Part shown: piece after piece, positions 44,516-54,657 of the stretch | How positions within the stretch are numbered: the stretch's first letter is position 1 | Layout of the letters: each line of letters begins with the position of its first letter | Assembly (NCBI RefSeq): GCF_000876015.1 | Contig: NZ_BBQM01000012.1 | Location: forward strand, 248,001-312,000 | Length of the DNA: 64,000 nt | Source of the DNA: Cupriavidus basilensis | Lineage (GTDB): Bacteria > Pseudomonadota > Gammaproteobacteria > Burkholderiales > Burkholderiaceae | Direction of reading: 5' to 3' | Program-made: the position numbers and the translations under genes | The notes under the pieces: model-generated | Databases searched by the model: none | What the model was told of the DNA's origin: nothing | What the model saw: only the letters and a program-made list of their open reading frames with translations

Positions 44516-45403
44516 TCACGACGCCCCCATCGCCTCCACCATCGTCTTGCCCAGTTCCGCCGGCGAGCGCGCCACGCGGATGCCGGCCGCGCGCATGGCG
44601 TCGATCTTGGCCGCCGCCGTGCCCATGCCGCCCGAGATGATCGCGCCGGCATGTCCCATGCGGCGCCCGGGCGGGGCGGTGGTGCCGGCGATGAAGCCCG
44701 CCACCGGCTTGACCTTGCCGCCGCTGCGCGCGTCTAGCAGGAAGCGCGCGGCGTCTTCCTCGGCCGAGCCGCCGATCTCGCCGATCATGATGATGCCTTC
44801 GGTGTCGTCGTCGGCCAGGAACATCTCCAGGCAGTCGATGAAGCTGGTGCCGTTGACCGGGTCGCCGCCGATGCCGATGCAGGTGCTCTGGCCCAGCCCG
44901 GCGGCGGTGGTCTGCGCCACCGCCTCGTAGGTCAGCGTGCCGGAGCGCGACACCACGCCGATCTTGCCGGGGCGGTGGATGTGGCCCGGCATGATGCCGA
45001 TCTTGCACTGGCCCGGGGTGATGACGCCGGGGCAGTTGGGGCCGACCAGCCGGCTGCCGGAGCCCGACAGCGCGCGCTTGACGCGCACCATGTCGATGAC
45101 CGGGATGCCCTCGGTGATGCAGACGATCAGGCCGATGCCGGCATCCACCGCTTCCAGGATGGCGTCGGCGGCGAACGGCGGCGGCACGTAGATGACCGAG
45201 GCGTCGGCGCCGGTGCGCGCCACCGCCGCGGCCACGGTGTCGAACACCGGCAGGCCGAGATGGGTCTCGCCGCCCTTGCCGGGCGTCACGCCGCCGACCA
45301 TGCGCGTGCCGTAGGCCGCGGCCTGTTCGGAATGGAAGGTGCCTTGCGCGCCGGTGAAGCCCTGGCAGATCACCCTGGTGTCTCGATCGATCAGTACGGC
45401 CAT
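44516..45403 (-). CDS. sucD: Succinyl-CoA ligase alpha-subunit-like protein
   Basis: 295 residues from ATG 45403, preceded by GGGAGG. CoA-binding start [40 protein letters not shown], and the phosphohistidine His251 in [11 protein letters not shown]. Forms the catalytic dimer with the adjacent sucC-like product and would couple a dicarboxylate, CoA and ATP/GTP. It is a second, pathway-linked copy in a catabolic locus, so malate, itaconate or another acid may be the true substrate rather than succinate. One base separates it from the sucC stop. Confidence 0.88.
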   Translation of the reverse strand: MAVLIDRDTRVICQGFTGAQGTFHSEQAAAYGTRMVGGVTPGKGGETHLGLPVFDTVAAAVARTGADASVIYVPPPFAADAILEAVDAGIGLIVCITEGIPVIDMVRVKRALSGSGSRLVGPNCPGVITPGQCKIGIMPGHIHRPGKIGVVSRSGTLTYEAVAQTTAAGLGQSTCIGIGGDPVNGTSFIDCLEMFLADDDTEGIIMIGEIGGSAEEDAARFLLDARSGGKVKPVAGFIAGTTAPPGRRMGHAGAIISGGMGTAAAKIDAMRAAGIRVARSPAELGKTMVEAMGAS

Positions 45404-45404
45404 C

Positions 45405-46616
<1,212 letters not shown>

Positions 46617-46693
46617 GGGTCTCCTCGCTCTTGTGATGGCGCGGGGCCGGGCGCCGCGGATCGGCTGCCGGCCGGATTGCGCTGTGAAATATG

Positions 46694-46709
46694 GTATGTA
46701 ATATATCAA
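46694..46709 (-). promoter_or_regulatory. GntR-type box C
   Basis: GTATGTAATATATCAA, 15 of 16 bases identical to box A, 78 bp before the sucC start on the opposite strand. Confidence 0.65.
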
Positions 46710-46969
46710 AGAGAAACAAGGAAAATGCATCACACGAAAATGCGGCGAAAGAGGCGCGGCATTGCCGGACGGGAAGCGGCCGAGGCCAGCCCGAACCGAT
46801 CCGAAACCGGCCCGAGGCTAGTTCGAAGCAGGCCGGAAGGGCTGGTGCGGGAATGGAATGAGTCCGCGCGGATTCAGCAATTCCGCTCATCATCCCGCCA
46901 ATTCCGCTTAAATGCTGCGCCGCGTCGTCGAAACCTGCCGCCTGTACGGCAGATTTCTCTTGAGCTTCA

Positions 46970-46985
46970 TTGATATATCACATAC
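46970..46985 (+). promoter_or_regulatory. GntR-type box D
   Basis: TTGATATATCACATAC is the exact reverse complement of box A (16 of 16). It continues into CATACCGTATG (46981-46991), a second small palindrome. It lies 186 bp before the lyase start. Confidence 0.7.
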
Positions 46986-47171
46986 CGTATGTCATCAAGA
47001 TCCGGCGAAAAGGATCGAGCGCGTCGCAGGGCGGACGCAAGAGGTACGCCGCGGCCGGCCGAGAGGCGGCAGCGCGGCGACAGACGATAGGCGAAAGGGT
47101 GTCGCGGCACCGCGCCGGCGGCAGGCGCGTGTCACAGCCAGTCGCAATCCAGTCAACGAGGAGACCAAGAC

Positions 47172-48926
47172 ATGTCTGCAGTCGTATCCACGCGGCCCGA
47201 GTCCACCACGGCCGAAGACACCCTGAAGCAGAAGACCCGCGACGCCGGCGTGATTTCCGGCGGCCACCTGGTGGCGCGGGCCCTGAAGAACGAAGGCGTC
47301 GACACCATCTTCACGCTGTGCGGCGGCCACATCATCGACATCTACGACGGCTGCGTGGACGAGGGCATCCGCATCATCGACGTGCGCCACGAGCAGGTCG
47401 CCGCGCACGCGGCCGACGGCTACGCGCGCCAGACCGGCAAGCTCGGCTGCGTCGTCACCACCGCCGGCCCCGGCTGCACCAACGCCGTGACCGGCGTGGC
47501 CACCGCGTTCCGCTCCGAAAGCCCGGTGCTCCATATCGGCGGGCAGGGCGCGCTGTCGCAGCACAAGATGGGCTCGCTGCAGGACCTGCCGCACGTGGAC
47601 ATGATGTCGCCCATCACCAAGTTCGCCGCCACCATCCCCAGCACCGAGCGCGTGGCCGACATGATCTCGATGGCCGTGCGCGAATGCTTCAACGGCGCGC
47701 CCGGGCCGTCCTACCTGGAGATCCCGCGCGACGTGCTCGACCGCGAGGTCGACCTCGCGCGCGCCGTGATCCCGCGCCCCGGCCACTACCGCGCCTCCAC
47801 CCGCTCGATCGGCGACCCGAAGGACATCGAGCGCCTGGCCGACATCCTGGTCAACTCGGAGCGCCCGGCCATCCTCTACGGCCAGCAGGTATGGACCGCG
47901 CGCGGGCACGGCGAAGCCATCGCGCTGCTCAAGGGCCTGGACATCCCGGGCTATTTCAACGGCGCCAGCCGCGGGCTGCTGCCGCCGGGCGACCCGCACC
48001 ACTTCGACCGCACCCGCTCGCAGGCCTTCGCCAACGCCGACGTGCTGATCATCGTGGGCACGCCGTTCGACTTCCGCATGGGCTACGGCAAGCGCATCAG
48101 CCGCGAGCTGACGCTGGTGCAGATCGACATGGACTACCGCACGGTGGGCAAGAACCGCGAGATCGACCTCGGCCTGGTGGGCGACCCCGGCGCCATCCTC
48201 GGCGCGGTGCTGCAGGCCGCCAGCGGCCGCATCAAGAACGACAAGCGCCAGGCGCGCCAGAAGTGGATGGGCCTGCTGACCGAGGCCGAGGCCACCGCCA
48301 CCGAGAAGCTGATGCCGCTGTTCCGCTCGGACAAGTCGCCGATCCATCCGTACCGCGTGGCCTACGAGCTGAACGAGTTCCTGGGCGACGACACCGTCTA
48401 CATCGGCGACGGCGGCGACGTCGTGACCATCTCCGCGCAGGCGGTGCGCCCGCGCCGCCCGGGCCAGTGGATGGACCCCGGCGCGCTCGGCTCGCTCGGC
48501 GTGGGCACGGGCTTCGCCATCGCCGCCGGGCTGGCCAACCCGGACAAGGAAATCCTCTGCTACTACGGCGACGGCTCGTTCGGCATGACGGCCTTCGACA
48601 TGGAGACCGCCAACCGTTTCGGCGTGCCCTACCTGGCGGTGATCGGCAACAACTCGGCCATGAACCAGATCCGCTACGGCCAGCTCGCCAAGTACGGCGA
48701 GGAGCGCGGCAACGTCGGCAACCTGCTGTCGGACGTGCCGTTCTCGAAGTTCGCCGAGATGCTGGGCGGCTACGGCGAGGAGGTGCGCGACGCCAGCGCC
48801 ATCGCCGGCGCGCTGCGGCGCGGGCGCGAGGCGGTGCAGCGCACCGGCAAGTCCGCCGTGATCAATATCTGGGTGGACCCGCGCGAATACGCGCCGGGCA
48901 CCAAGAACCAGACCATGTACAAATAA
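47172..48926 (+). CDS. ThDP-dependent enzyme, 2-hydroxyacyl-CoA lyase / oxalyl-CoA decarboxylase-like
   Basis: 584 residues. Three-domain ThDP enzyme: Pyr domain with the cofactor-activating Glu74 in DVRHEQVAAHAADGYAR, a middle domain, and the PP domain with GDGSFGMTAFDMETANRF and the Mg-binding Asn in GNNSAM. The N-terminal part (GGHLVARALKNEGVDTIF, IIDVRHEQ, ITKFAATIP) and GALGSLGVGTGFAIAAGLA fit the 2-hydroxyacyl-CoA lyase / oxalyl-CoA decarboxylase branch, but the sequence is not canonical Oxc; a general acetolactate-synthase-like carboligase is the alternative. It is translated just before a Frc-like CoA-transferase. Confidence 0.72.
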   Translation: MSAVVSTRPESTTAEDTLKQKTRDAGVISGGHLVARALKNEGVDTIFTLCGGHIIDIYDGCVDEGIRIIDVRHEQVAAHAADGYARQTGKLGCVVTTAGPGCTNAVTGVATAFRSESPVLHIGGQGALSQHKMGSLQDLPHVDMMSPITKFAATIPSTERVADMISMAVRECFNGAPGPSYLEIPRDVLDREVDLARAVIPRPGHYRASTRSIGDPKDIERLADILVNSERPAILYGQQVWTARGHGEAIALLKGLDIPGYFNGASRGLLPPGDPHHFDRTRSQAFANADVLIIVGTPFDFRMGYGKRISRELTLVQIDMDYRTVGKNREIDLGLVGDPGAILGAVLQAASGRIKNDKRQARQKWMGLLTEAEATATEKLMPLFRSDKSPIHPYRVAYELNEFLGDDTVYIGDGGDVVTISAQAVRPRRPGQWMDPGALGSLGVGTGFAIAAGLANPDKEILCYYGDGSFGMTAFDMETANRFGVPYLAVIGNNSAMNQIRYGQLAKYGEERGNVGNLLSDVPFSKFAEMLGGYGEEVRDASAIAGALRRGREAVQRTGKSAVINIWVDPREYAPGTKNQTMYK

Positions 48927-48947
48927 CCACGCGCGAGGAGACAACTC

Positions 48948-50177
48948 ATGGACAAGGCACTGGACGGTGTGCGGATCCTGGACATGACGCATGTGCAGGC
49001 CGGCCCGTCGGCGACCCAGTTGATGGCATGGCTGGGCGCCGACGTGATCAAGGTGGAGTTGCCCGGGCGCGGCGACATCACGCGCAGCCAGCTGCGCGAC
49101 GTGCCCAACGCGGACAGCCTGTACTTCACCATGCTCAACTCCAACAAGCGCAGCCTCACGCTCAACATGAAGACGCCGGAAGGCAAGGCGCTGCTGGAAG
49201 ACCTGGTGCAGCGCTGCGACGTGCTGGTGGAGAACTTCGGCCCCGGCGTGCTGGACCGCGCCGGCTTCGACTGGGAGCGCCTGCAGACGCTCAACCCGCG
49301 CCTGATCTACGCCTCGATCAAGGGTTTCGGCCCGGGGCCGTACGCGGACTGCAAGGCCTACGAGAACGTGGCGCAGTGCATGGGCGGCGCGGCCAGCACC
49401 ACCGGCACCGCCGAAGGCGCGCCGACCGTGACCGGCGCGCAGATCGGCGACTCCGGCACCGGCGTGCACTGCGTGGTCGGCATCCTGGCGGCGCTGCTGC
49501 ACCGCGAGCACAGCGGACGCGGCCAGCGCGTGGAGGTGGCCATGCAGGACTCGGTGCTCAACCTGTGCCGGGTCAAGCTGCGCGACCAGCAGCGCCTGGC
49601 CGCGGGGCCGATGCGCGAGTACCCCAACAAGGCGTTCGGCGACTTCGTGCCGCGCGCGGGCAACGCCTCGGGCGGCGGCCAGCCGGGCGCGGCCTTGCGC
49701 TGCGCGCCGGGCGGCGCCAACGACTACGTCTACGTGATCGTGCAGCCGCAGGGCTGGGAGCCGCTGATGCGCCTGTGCGGGCGCGAGGACCTCATCACCC
49801 ACGCGCAGTTCGCCACGCCGGAGGCGCGCCTCAAGTGCCTGGACGAGTGCTTCTCCATCATCGAGAAATGGACGCGCACGCGCACCAAGTTCGAAGTGAT
49901 GGACGCCCTCAACGAGGTCGACGTGCCGTGCGGGCCGATCCTCTCGATGAAAGACCTGATCGAGGACAAGTCGCTCTACGAGCGCGGCTACCTGGTCGAG
50001 CTCGACCACCCCGAGCGCGGCCAGTACGTGCAGCTCGGTTGCCCCATCACGCTGTCGGCCTCGCCGGTGGAGGTGGAGCGCTCGCCGCTGCTGGGCGAGC
50101 ATACCGAGGAAATCCTCGACTGGCTGGGCCGCACGCCCGCGCAGATCGAAGCCTTGCGCGCCGCCGGCGCCGTCTGA
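48948..50177 (+). CDS. frc: Formyl-CoA:oxalate CoA-transferase-like protein
   Basis: 409 residues. The likeness to Frc is strong along the whole length: [73 protein letters not shown], then the catalytic aspartate Asp168 in GDSGTGVH, where Frc of Oxalobacter has Asp169. Also the glycine-rich lid [10 protein letters not shown]. It transfers CoA from formyl-CoA (or another donor) to oxalate or a related acid. Second gene of the operon, 21 bp after the ThDP enzyme. True substrate is uncertain because the partner is not typical Oxc. Confidence 0.85.
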   Translation: MDKALDGVRILDMTHVQAGPSATQLMAWLGADVIKVELPGRGDITRSQLRDVPNADSLYFTMLNSNKRSLTLNMKTPEGKALLEDLVQRCDVLVENFGPGVLDRAGFDWERLQTLNPRLIYASIKGFGPGPYADCKAYENVAQCMGGAASTTGTAEGAPTVTGAQIGDSGTGVHCVVGILAALLHREHSGRGQRVEVAMQDSVLNLCRVKLRDQQRLAAGPMREYPNKAFGDFVPRAGNASGGGQPGAALRCAPGGANDYVYVIVQPQGWEPLMRLCGREDLITHAQFATPEARLKCLDECFSIIEKWTRTRTKFEVMDALNEVDVPCGPILSMKDLIEDKSLYERGYLVELDHPERGQYVQLGCPITLSASPVEVERSPLLGEHTEEILDWLGRTPAQIEALRAAGAV

Positions 50178-50232
50178 GCGCCCGGGTTTCCGGCGCTTCA
50201 GACACTTCCCCTGGCAAGTCCGCAAACCGCCC

Positions 50233-50274
50233 GCCCTCGCGCCCGCCGCGAGGGCGCGGGACGGTGCGTCCCGC
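50233..50274 (+). repeat. Two back-to-back hairpins in the frc-synthetase gap
   Basis: GCCCTCGCG/CGCGAGGGC (50233-50255, 9 bp) is followed directly by GCGGGACG/CGTCCCGC (50256-50274, 8 bp). They occupy the 132-bp gap within the operon, without a T-run. A role in message processing, stability or partial termination is possible. Confidence 0.45.
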
Positions 50275-50309
50275 TGCAACCCAAGCAACAGAACAGATGG
50301 AGACCTGAC

Positions 50310-52439
50310 ATGGCACACGACAAAGACGCGGTGCGCAAGATCCTCGCCGCGGTGAGGGCAGCGGGCCGCGATGCCCTCACCGCCCCCGAGGGCAAGCTGG
50401 TATGCGATGCCTACGGCATCAGCGTGCCGGGCGAAGGCGTGGCCCGCACGCCGACCGGCGCGGTGGAGCTGGCCGCGAAGATGGGCTACCCGGTGGTGCT
50501 GAAGATCGTCTCGCCGGACATCCTGCACAAGACCGAGGCCGGCGGCGTGCTGGTCGGCCTCAAGGACGCCGCCGAAGTGGAGCGCGGCTACCTGACCATC
50601 ATCGAGAACGCGCGCCGCTACGACGCGCAGGCCGACATCGTCGGTGTGCAGGTGCAGCAGATGATCGCCGGCGGGCAGGAGGTCATCATCGGCGCCGTCA
50701 CCGACCCGTCGTTCGGCAAGCTGGTGGCGTTCGGCCTGGGCGGCGTGCTGGTCGAGGTGCTCAAGGACATCACCTTCCGCATGGCGCCGGCCAGCGATGA
50801 GGACGCGCTGTCGATGCTCGACGGCATCGCCGCGGCCGAGGTGCTCAAGGGCGTGCGCGGCGCCGAGCCGGCCAACCGCGAGGCACTGGCCGGCATGATC
50901 CGGCGCGTGTCGGAGCTGGTCAGCGATTTCCCCGAGATCGCCGAGCTCGACCTCAACCCGGTGTTCGCCAGCAAGGACGGCGCGATCGCCGCCGACGTGC
51001 GCATCGTGGTCGATTTCTCGCCGCAGCCCGAGCGCTACCGGCCCACGCAGGACGAGATCGTGCGGCAGATGAACCGCATCATGCGGCCCGACGCGGTGGC
51101 CGTGATCGGCGCCTCGGCCGAGGACGGCAAGATCGGCAACTCGGTGATGAAGAACCTCATCAACGGCGGCTACCAGGGCAAGATCTACCCGATCCATCCC
51201 AAGGGCGGCGAGATCATGGGCATGACGGCCTACAAGAGCGTGCTGGACGTGCCGGGCACGGTGGACGTGGCGGTGTTCGCCATTCCCGCCAAGCTGGTGG
51301 CGGGCGCGCTTGAGGAAGTGGGGCGCAAGCAGATCCCCGGCGCGGTGCTGATCCCGTCCGGCTTCGCCGAGACCGGCAACGTGGCGGGCCAGGAAGAGAT
51401 CGTGGCGATCGCGCGCAAGCACGACATCCGCCTGATGGGGCCGAACATCTACGGTTTCTACTACACGCCCAAGAACCTGTGCGCGACCTTCTGCACGCCG
51501 TACGACGTCAAGGGTAAGGCGGCGCTGTCGTCGCAGTCGGGCGGCATCGGCATGGCCATCATCGGCTTCTCGCGCTCGGCCAGGATGGGCGTGTCCGCCA
51601 TCGTCGGCCTGGGCAACAAGTCCGACATCGACGAGGACGACCTGCTGACCTTCTTCGAGCAGGACGACAACACCGAGATCATTGCCCAGCACTGCGAGGA
51701 CCTCAAGGACGGCCGCGCGTTCGCCGAGGCCGCGCGCCGCGTCTCGAAGAAAAAGCCGGTGGTGGTGCTCAAGGCCGGGCGCACCAGCCTGGGCGCGCGC
51801 GCGGCCAGCTCGCACACCGGCGCGCTGGCCGGCAACGACAAGATCTACGAGGACGTGTTCAGGCAGTGCGGCGTGATCCGCGCGCGCTCGCTGCGCGACC
51901 TGCTGGAGTTCGCGCGCGGCATTCCCAAGCTGCCCACGCCCAAGGGCGAGAACGTGGTCATCATCACCGGCGCGGGCGGCTCGGGCGTGCTGCTGTCGGA
52001 TGCGTGCGTGGACAACAACCTGTCGCTGATGGCCATGCCGGACGACCTCGACGCGGCCTTCCGCAAGTTCATCCCGCCGTTCGGCGCGGCCGGCAACCCG
52101 GTCGACATCACCGGCGGCGAGCCGCCCTCCACCTACCAGAACACGCTGCGCCTGGGCATGGAGGACCCGCGCATCCACGCCATCATCCTCGGCTACTGGC
52201 ACACCATCATCACGCCGCCGATGGTGTTCGCCCGGCTGGTGGTGGAGGTCAAGCAGGAGATGGCCGCGCGCGGCATCGAGAAGCCCATCGTGGCCTCGCT
52301 GGCCGGCGACGTGCAGGTGGAGGAGGCCGCCGAGTACCTGTACGAGCACGGCGTGCCGGCCTATGCCTACTCGACCGAGATCCCGGTCGCGGTGCTGGGC
52401 GCCAAGTACAAGTGGGCGCGCGGCGCGGGCAAGATCTGA
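50310..52439 (+). CDS. ADP-forming acyl-CoA synthetase, fused subunits
   Basis: 709 residues in the order beta then alpha: an ATP-grasp domain (about 1-235; YPVVLKIVSPDILHKTEAGGV), a CoA-binding domain (about 255-350; RPDAVAVIGASAEDGKIGNSV), and the ligase part with the phosphohistidine His502 in SSHTGALAG. The reaction is acid + CoA + ATP to acyl-CoA + ADP + Pi, or the reverse with ATP gain. Third gene of the lyase operon. The acid may be acetate, a 2-hydroxy acid or a product of the lyase; the sequence does not tell. Confidence 0.88.
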   Translation: MAHDKDAVRKILAAVRAAGRDALTAPEGKLVCDAYGISVPGEGVARTPTGAVELAAKMGYPVVLKIVSPDILHKTEAGGVLVGLKDAAEVERGYLTIIENARRYDAQADIVGVQVQQMIAGGQEVIIGAVTDPSFGKLVAFGLGGVLVEVLKDITFRMAPASDEDALSMLDGIAAAEVLKGVRGAEPANREALAGMIRRVSELVSDFPEIAELDLNPVFASKDGAIAADVRIVVDFSPQPERYRPTQDEIVRQMNRIMRPDAVAVIGASAEDGKIGNSVMKNLINGGYQGKIYPIHPKGGEIMGMTAYKSVLDVPGTVDVAVFAIPAKLVAGALEEVGRKQIPGAVLIPSGFAETGNVAGQEEIVAIARKHDIRLMGPNIYGFYYTPKNLCATFCTPYDVKGKAALSSQSGGIGMAIIGFSRSARMGVSAIVGLGNKSDIDEDDLLTFFEQDDNTEIIAQHCEDLKDGRAFAEAARRVSKKKPVVVLKAGRTSLGARAASSHTGALAGNDKIYEDVFRQCGVIRARSLRDLLEFARGIPKLPTPKGENVVIITGAGGSGVLLSDACVDNNLSLMAMPDDLDAAFRKFIPPFGAAGNPVDITGGEPPSTYQNTLRLGMEDPRIHAIILGYWHTIITPPMVFARLVVEVKQEMAARGIEKPIVASLAGDVQVEEAAEYLYEHGVPAYAYSTEIPVAVLGAKYKWARGAGKI

Positions 52440-52536
52440 CCTGGGGCGGTGGCGCCGCGCCGCGCGGCGCCGCCGCGACGACAATGCGGCACGAAGGCGG
52501 GCGGCGGGCAGCCGCGCCCGCCGCAGGGAGTTGGCT

Positions 52537-53310
52537 GTGCAGACATGGATCCGCTTCCAGACCGGCGACGGCGAGACCGGCTTCGGCCGCATCGAGGGCG
52601 AGCGCGTGGTGGCATACGATGGCGCGGGCTACGCGGGCGGGCAGCCGACCGGCGCCACGCTGCCGGGCGAGGGCCTGCGCCTGCTGAGCCCGTGCGAGCC
52701 GGGCAAGGTGGTGGCGCTGTGGAACAACTTCCACGCGCTGGCGCGCAAGCTGGAAAAGCCGGTGCCGCGCCACCCGCTGTTCCTGATCAAGCCGGCCAGC
52801 TCGCTGGCCGGGCCCGGCGACGCCATCGTGCGCCCGCGCGGCTACGCCGGCAAGATCGTCTACGAGGGCGAGCTCGGCATCGTGATCGGCCGGCGCTGCC
52901 GCGACGTGGCGCCCGAGGACGCCGCCGCGCACATCTTCGGCTACACCGTGGTCAACGACGTGACCGCCTCGGAGGTGATCGCCGAGGACCCGAATTTCCC
53001 GCAGTGGTGCCGCGCCAAGGGCTTCGATACCTTCGGCTGCATCGGCCCGGCCATCGTCACCGGGTTCGACTGGCGCGCGGCGCGCGTGGTCACGCGGCTC
53101 GACGGCACCGAGCGGCAGAACTACCCGCTCGCCGACCTGATCTTCACGCCCGAGCAGCAGGTCAGCCTGATCTCGCAGGACCTCACGCTGATGCCCGGCG
53201 ACGTGATCGCGTGCGGCACCTCGCTCGGCGTCGGCTCGATGAAGGACGGCGCCGTGGTCGAGGTCGGCATCGACGGCATCGGCGCGCTGGTCAACCACAT
53301 GCGCGGCTAG
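52537..53310 (+). CDS. Fumarylacetoacetate hydrolase (FAH) family protein
   Basis: 257 residues from GTG 52537, preceded by AGGGAG. FAH C-terminal domain: KVVALWNNFHALARKLEKP, LFLIKPASSLAGPGD, metal-binding YEGELGIVIGRRC and GYTVVNDVTASEVI, ending VIACGTSLGVGSMKDG. Such enzymes hydrolyse C-C bonds, decarboxylate or hydrate 2-oxo acids with Mg. It has the unusual EDPNFPQWCRAKGFDTFG active-site region in common with acylpyruvase-like members. Fourth gene of the operon; its stop is 10 bp from the convergent lyase gene end. Confidence 0.88.
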   Translation: MQTWIRFQTGDGETGFGRIEGERVVAYDGAGYAGGQPTGATLPGEGLRLLSPCEPGKVVALWNNFHALARKLEKPVPRHPLFLIKPASSLAGPGDAIVRPRGYAGKIVYEGELGIVIGRRCRDVAPEDAAAHIFGYTVVNDVTASEVIAEDPNFPQWCRAKGFDTFGCIGPAIVTGFDWRAARVVTRLDGTERQNYPLADLIFTPEQQVSLISQDLTLMPGDVIACGTSLGVGSMKDGAVVEVGIDGIGALVNHMRG

Positions 53311-53320
53311 CCGCGCCTGG

Positions 53321-54337
53321 TCAGCACCGCGCGGCCGCGGTGGCCGTGGCGGACTGCGCGCGCCGGCGCAGCCGCGCCAGCGAGCCGCCCTTCATGACCT
53401 TGCCGGGCAGGGCGTGGCCGACCAGCCGCTCGGCCAGCTGCGCGGCCTCCACCAGCTTGTCGAGGTCCAGCCCGGTCTCGATGCCCATCTCCTCGCACAG
53501 CGCCACCAGGTCCTCGGTGCAGACGTTGCCCACCGCCGGCGGCACGCCGCCGCTGGCGCTGCCGAAACCGGCGAACGGGCAGCCGCCCAGGCCGCCGATG
53601 GCCGCGTCGAACTGGCGCACGCCCATCTCCAGCGCCGCCACCGCGTTGGCCAGCGCCGCGCCGCGCGTGTCGTGCAGGTGGAGCTTGATCTCCACCTCGG
53701 GCCAGCGCTCGCGCACCGCGCCGACCAGGCGCCGCACGTGCAGCGGATTGGCCCAGCCCATCGTGTCGGCCAGCCGCAGCGCCGCGAGGCGGCTGCCGTT
53801 CTCGATCAGCAGCCGGTCGGTCCGCGCGATCAGCCCGATCACGTGCTCCACCGGCACGTCGCCCTCGAAGTTGCAGCCGAACGCCGCCATCACGCCGAGG
53901 CTGTCCGGCACCATGCCGGCCGCGCGGTAGGCCTCGATCCAGCGCGGCATGTCGGCGAAGGCGTCCTCGATGCCGCGGTTGGTGTTGCGGCGGATGAAGG
54001 TCTCGCTGGCGGTGATCGTCAGGCGGCCTTCCATCGCGATGCGCCGGCTGGCGCGGGCCAGCTCCAGGCCGCGCGTGTTCAGCCACAGCGCGCGCCACGT
54101 CATGCCGGCAATCTCGGGCAGCGCGGCGATCACCTCGGGCGAGTTCGCCATCTGCGGCACCGCGTCCGGCTTGACGAACGAGCCGACCTCGATCTCGCGC
54201 AGGCCGGCGGCGGCAAGCGCCCCGATGAGCTCGATCTTCTCGGCGACGGTGAGCACCTTCGGCTCGATCTGCAGGCCGTCGCGCGGGCCGACTTCGATGA
54301 TGTGGACGGAACGGGGGTAGGTCGGGGCGGTCGTCAT
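53321..54337 (-). CDS. HMG-CoA-lyase family enzyme
   Basis: 338 residues from ATG 54337; longer frame upstream to 54454 lacks similarity. TIM-barrel pattern IIEVGPRDGLQIEPKVLTV (metal Asp and Arg), LADTMGWANP, the HLHDTRG metal histidines, and the active-site cysteine loop IGGLGGCPFAG. Family members cleave HMG-CoA, citramalyl-CoA or similar 3-hydroxyacyl-CoA compounds. It is divergent from the second CoA-transferase at 54658, so both may use the control region 54338-54657. Confidence 0.9.
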   Translation of the reverse strand: MTTAPTYPRSVHIIEVGPRDGLQIEPKVLTVAEKIELIGALAAAGLREIEVGSFVKPDAVPQMANSPEVIAALPEIAGMTWRALWLNTRGLELARASRRIAMEGRLTITASETFIRRNTNRGIEDAFADMPRWIEAYRAAGMVPDSLGVMAAFGCNFEGDVPVEHVIGLIARTDRLLIENGSRLAALRLADTMGWANPLHVRRLVGAVRERWPEVEIKLHLHDTRGAALANAVAALEMGVRQFDAAIGGLGGCPFAGFGSASGGVPPAVGNVCTEDLVALCEEMGIETGLDLDKLVEAAQLAERLVGHALPGKVMKGGSLARLRRRAQSATATAAARC

Positions 54338-54657
54338 GCGGGGCTTCGGTGAACATGTGGGAAGGGCGGCGCGGCGAGGGCAATGCGGACGGAGGCAATG
54401 CACACAGCGAGCGCGCGATGCCTGCATGCTAGGCATCCGCGCGCGCGCTGGCAATGCGCGCCGCGCCGCGCGGCGCCGATATCCGCCCGCTGATATGTGC
54501 GCTGCCCGCCGCCGCGCGGGCGTAAATATCAGCTACGTGATATCGCACCGTGCAGGGCGCCGGATGCTTGCGACGCCCCTTCGCGCTGGCTATTCTGGCC
54601 TCCGTACCTGTTCTGCCATGCCCGATGCGCGGCATGGCCCCCCGGAAACGAAACACG
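54338..54657. other. Divergent control region between the HMGL-like and CoA-transferase genes
   Basis: 320 bp without a credible gene. It contains a repeated GATAT pattern: GCTGATATGTGC at 54489 and the inverted pair at 54526-54543. Confidence 0.5.
54526..54548 (+). promoter_or_regulatory. GntR-type box E (degenerate) with inverted half-sites
   Basis: ATATCA, GCTACG, TGATAT is a perfect 6-bp inverted repeat (54526-54543). The right half, CTACGTGATATCGCAC (54533-54548), matches the regulon motif at 11 of 16 positions. It lies 110 bp before the CoA-transferase start. Confidence 0.4.

Larger units (their letters stand above)
46617..47171. other. Divergent control region between sucCD and the lyase operon
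   Basis: A 555-bp region with no credible gene. It holds GntR-type boxes C (46694-46709) and D (46970-46985), each near one of the two divergent operons, and a purine-rich, low-complexity middle. The ribosome site of the lyase gene, GAGGAG, is at 47158-47163. Confidence 0.6.

Noticed and set aside
47172..48926. Calling the ThDP enzyme oxalyl-CoA decarboxylase (oxc) because of the Frc neighbour
   Set aside because: Several blocks, such as RHEQVAAHAADGYAR and the DPGALGSLGVGTG stretch, differ from canonical Oxc; the neighbour alone does not decide the substrate.
46995..52592. A very long open frame on the minus strand (over 1800 codons) opposite the lyase, frc and synthetase genes
   Set aside because: It is low-complexity (His, Arg, Ala, Val rich), has no family pattern, and arises from the strong third-position GC of the plus-strand genes.
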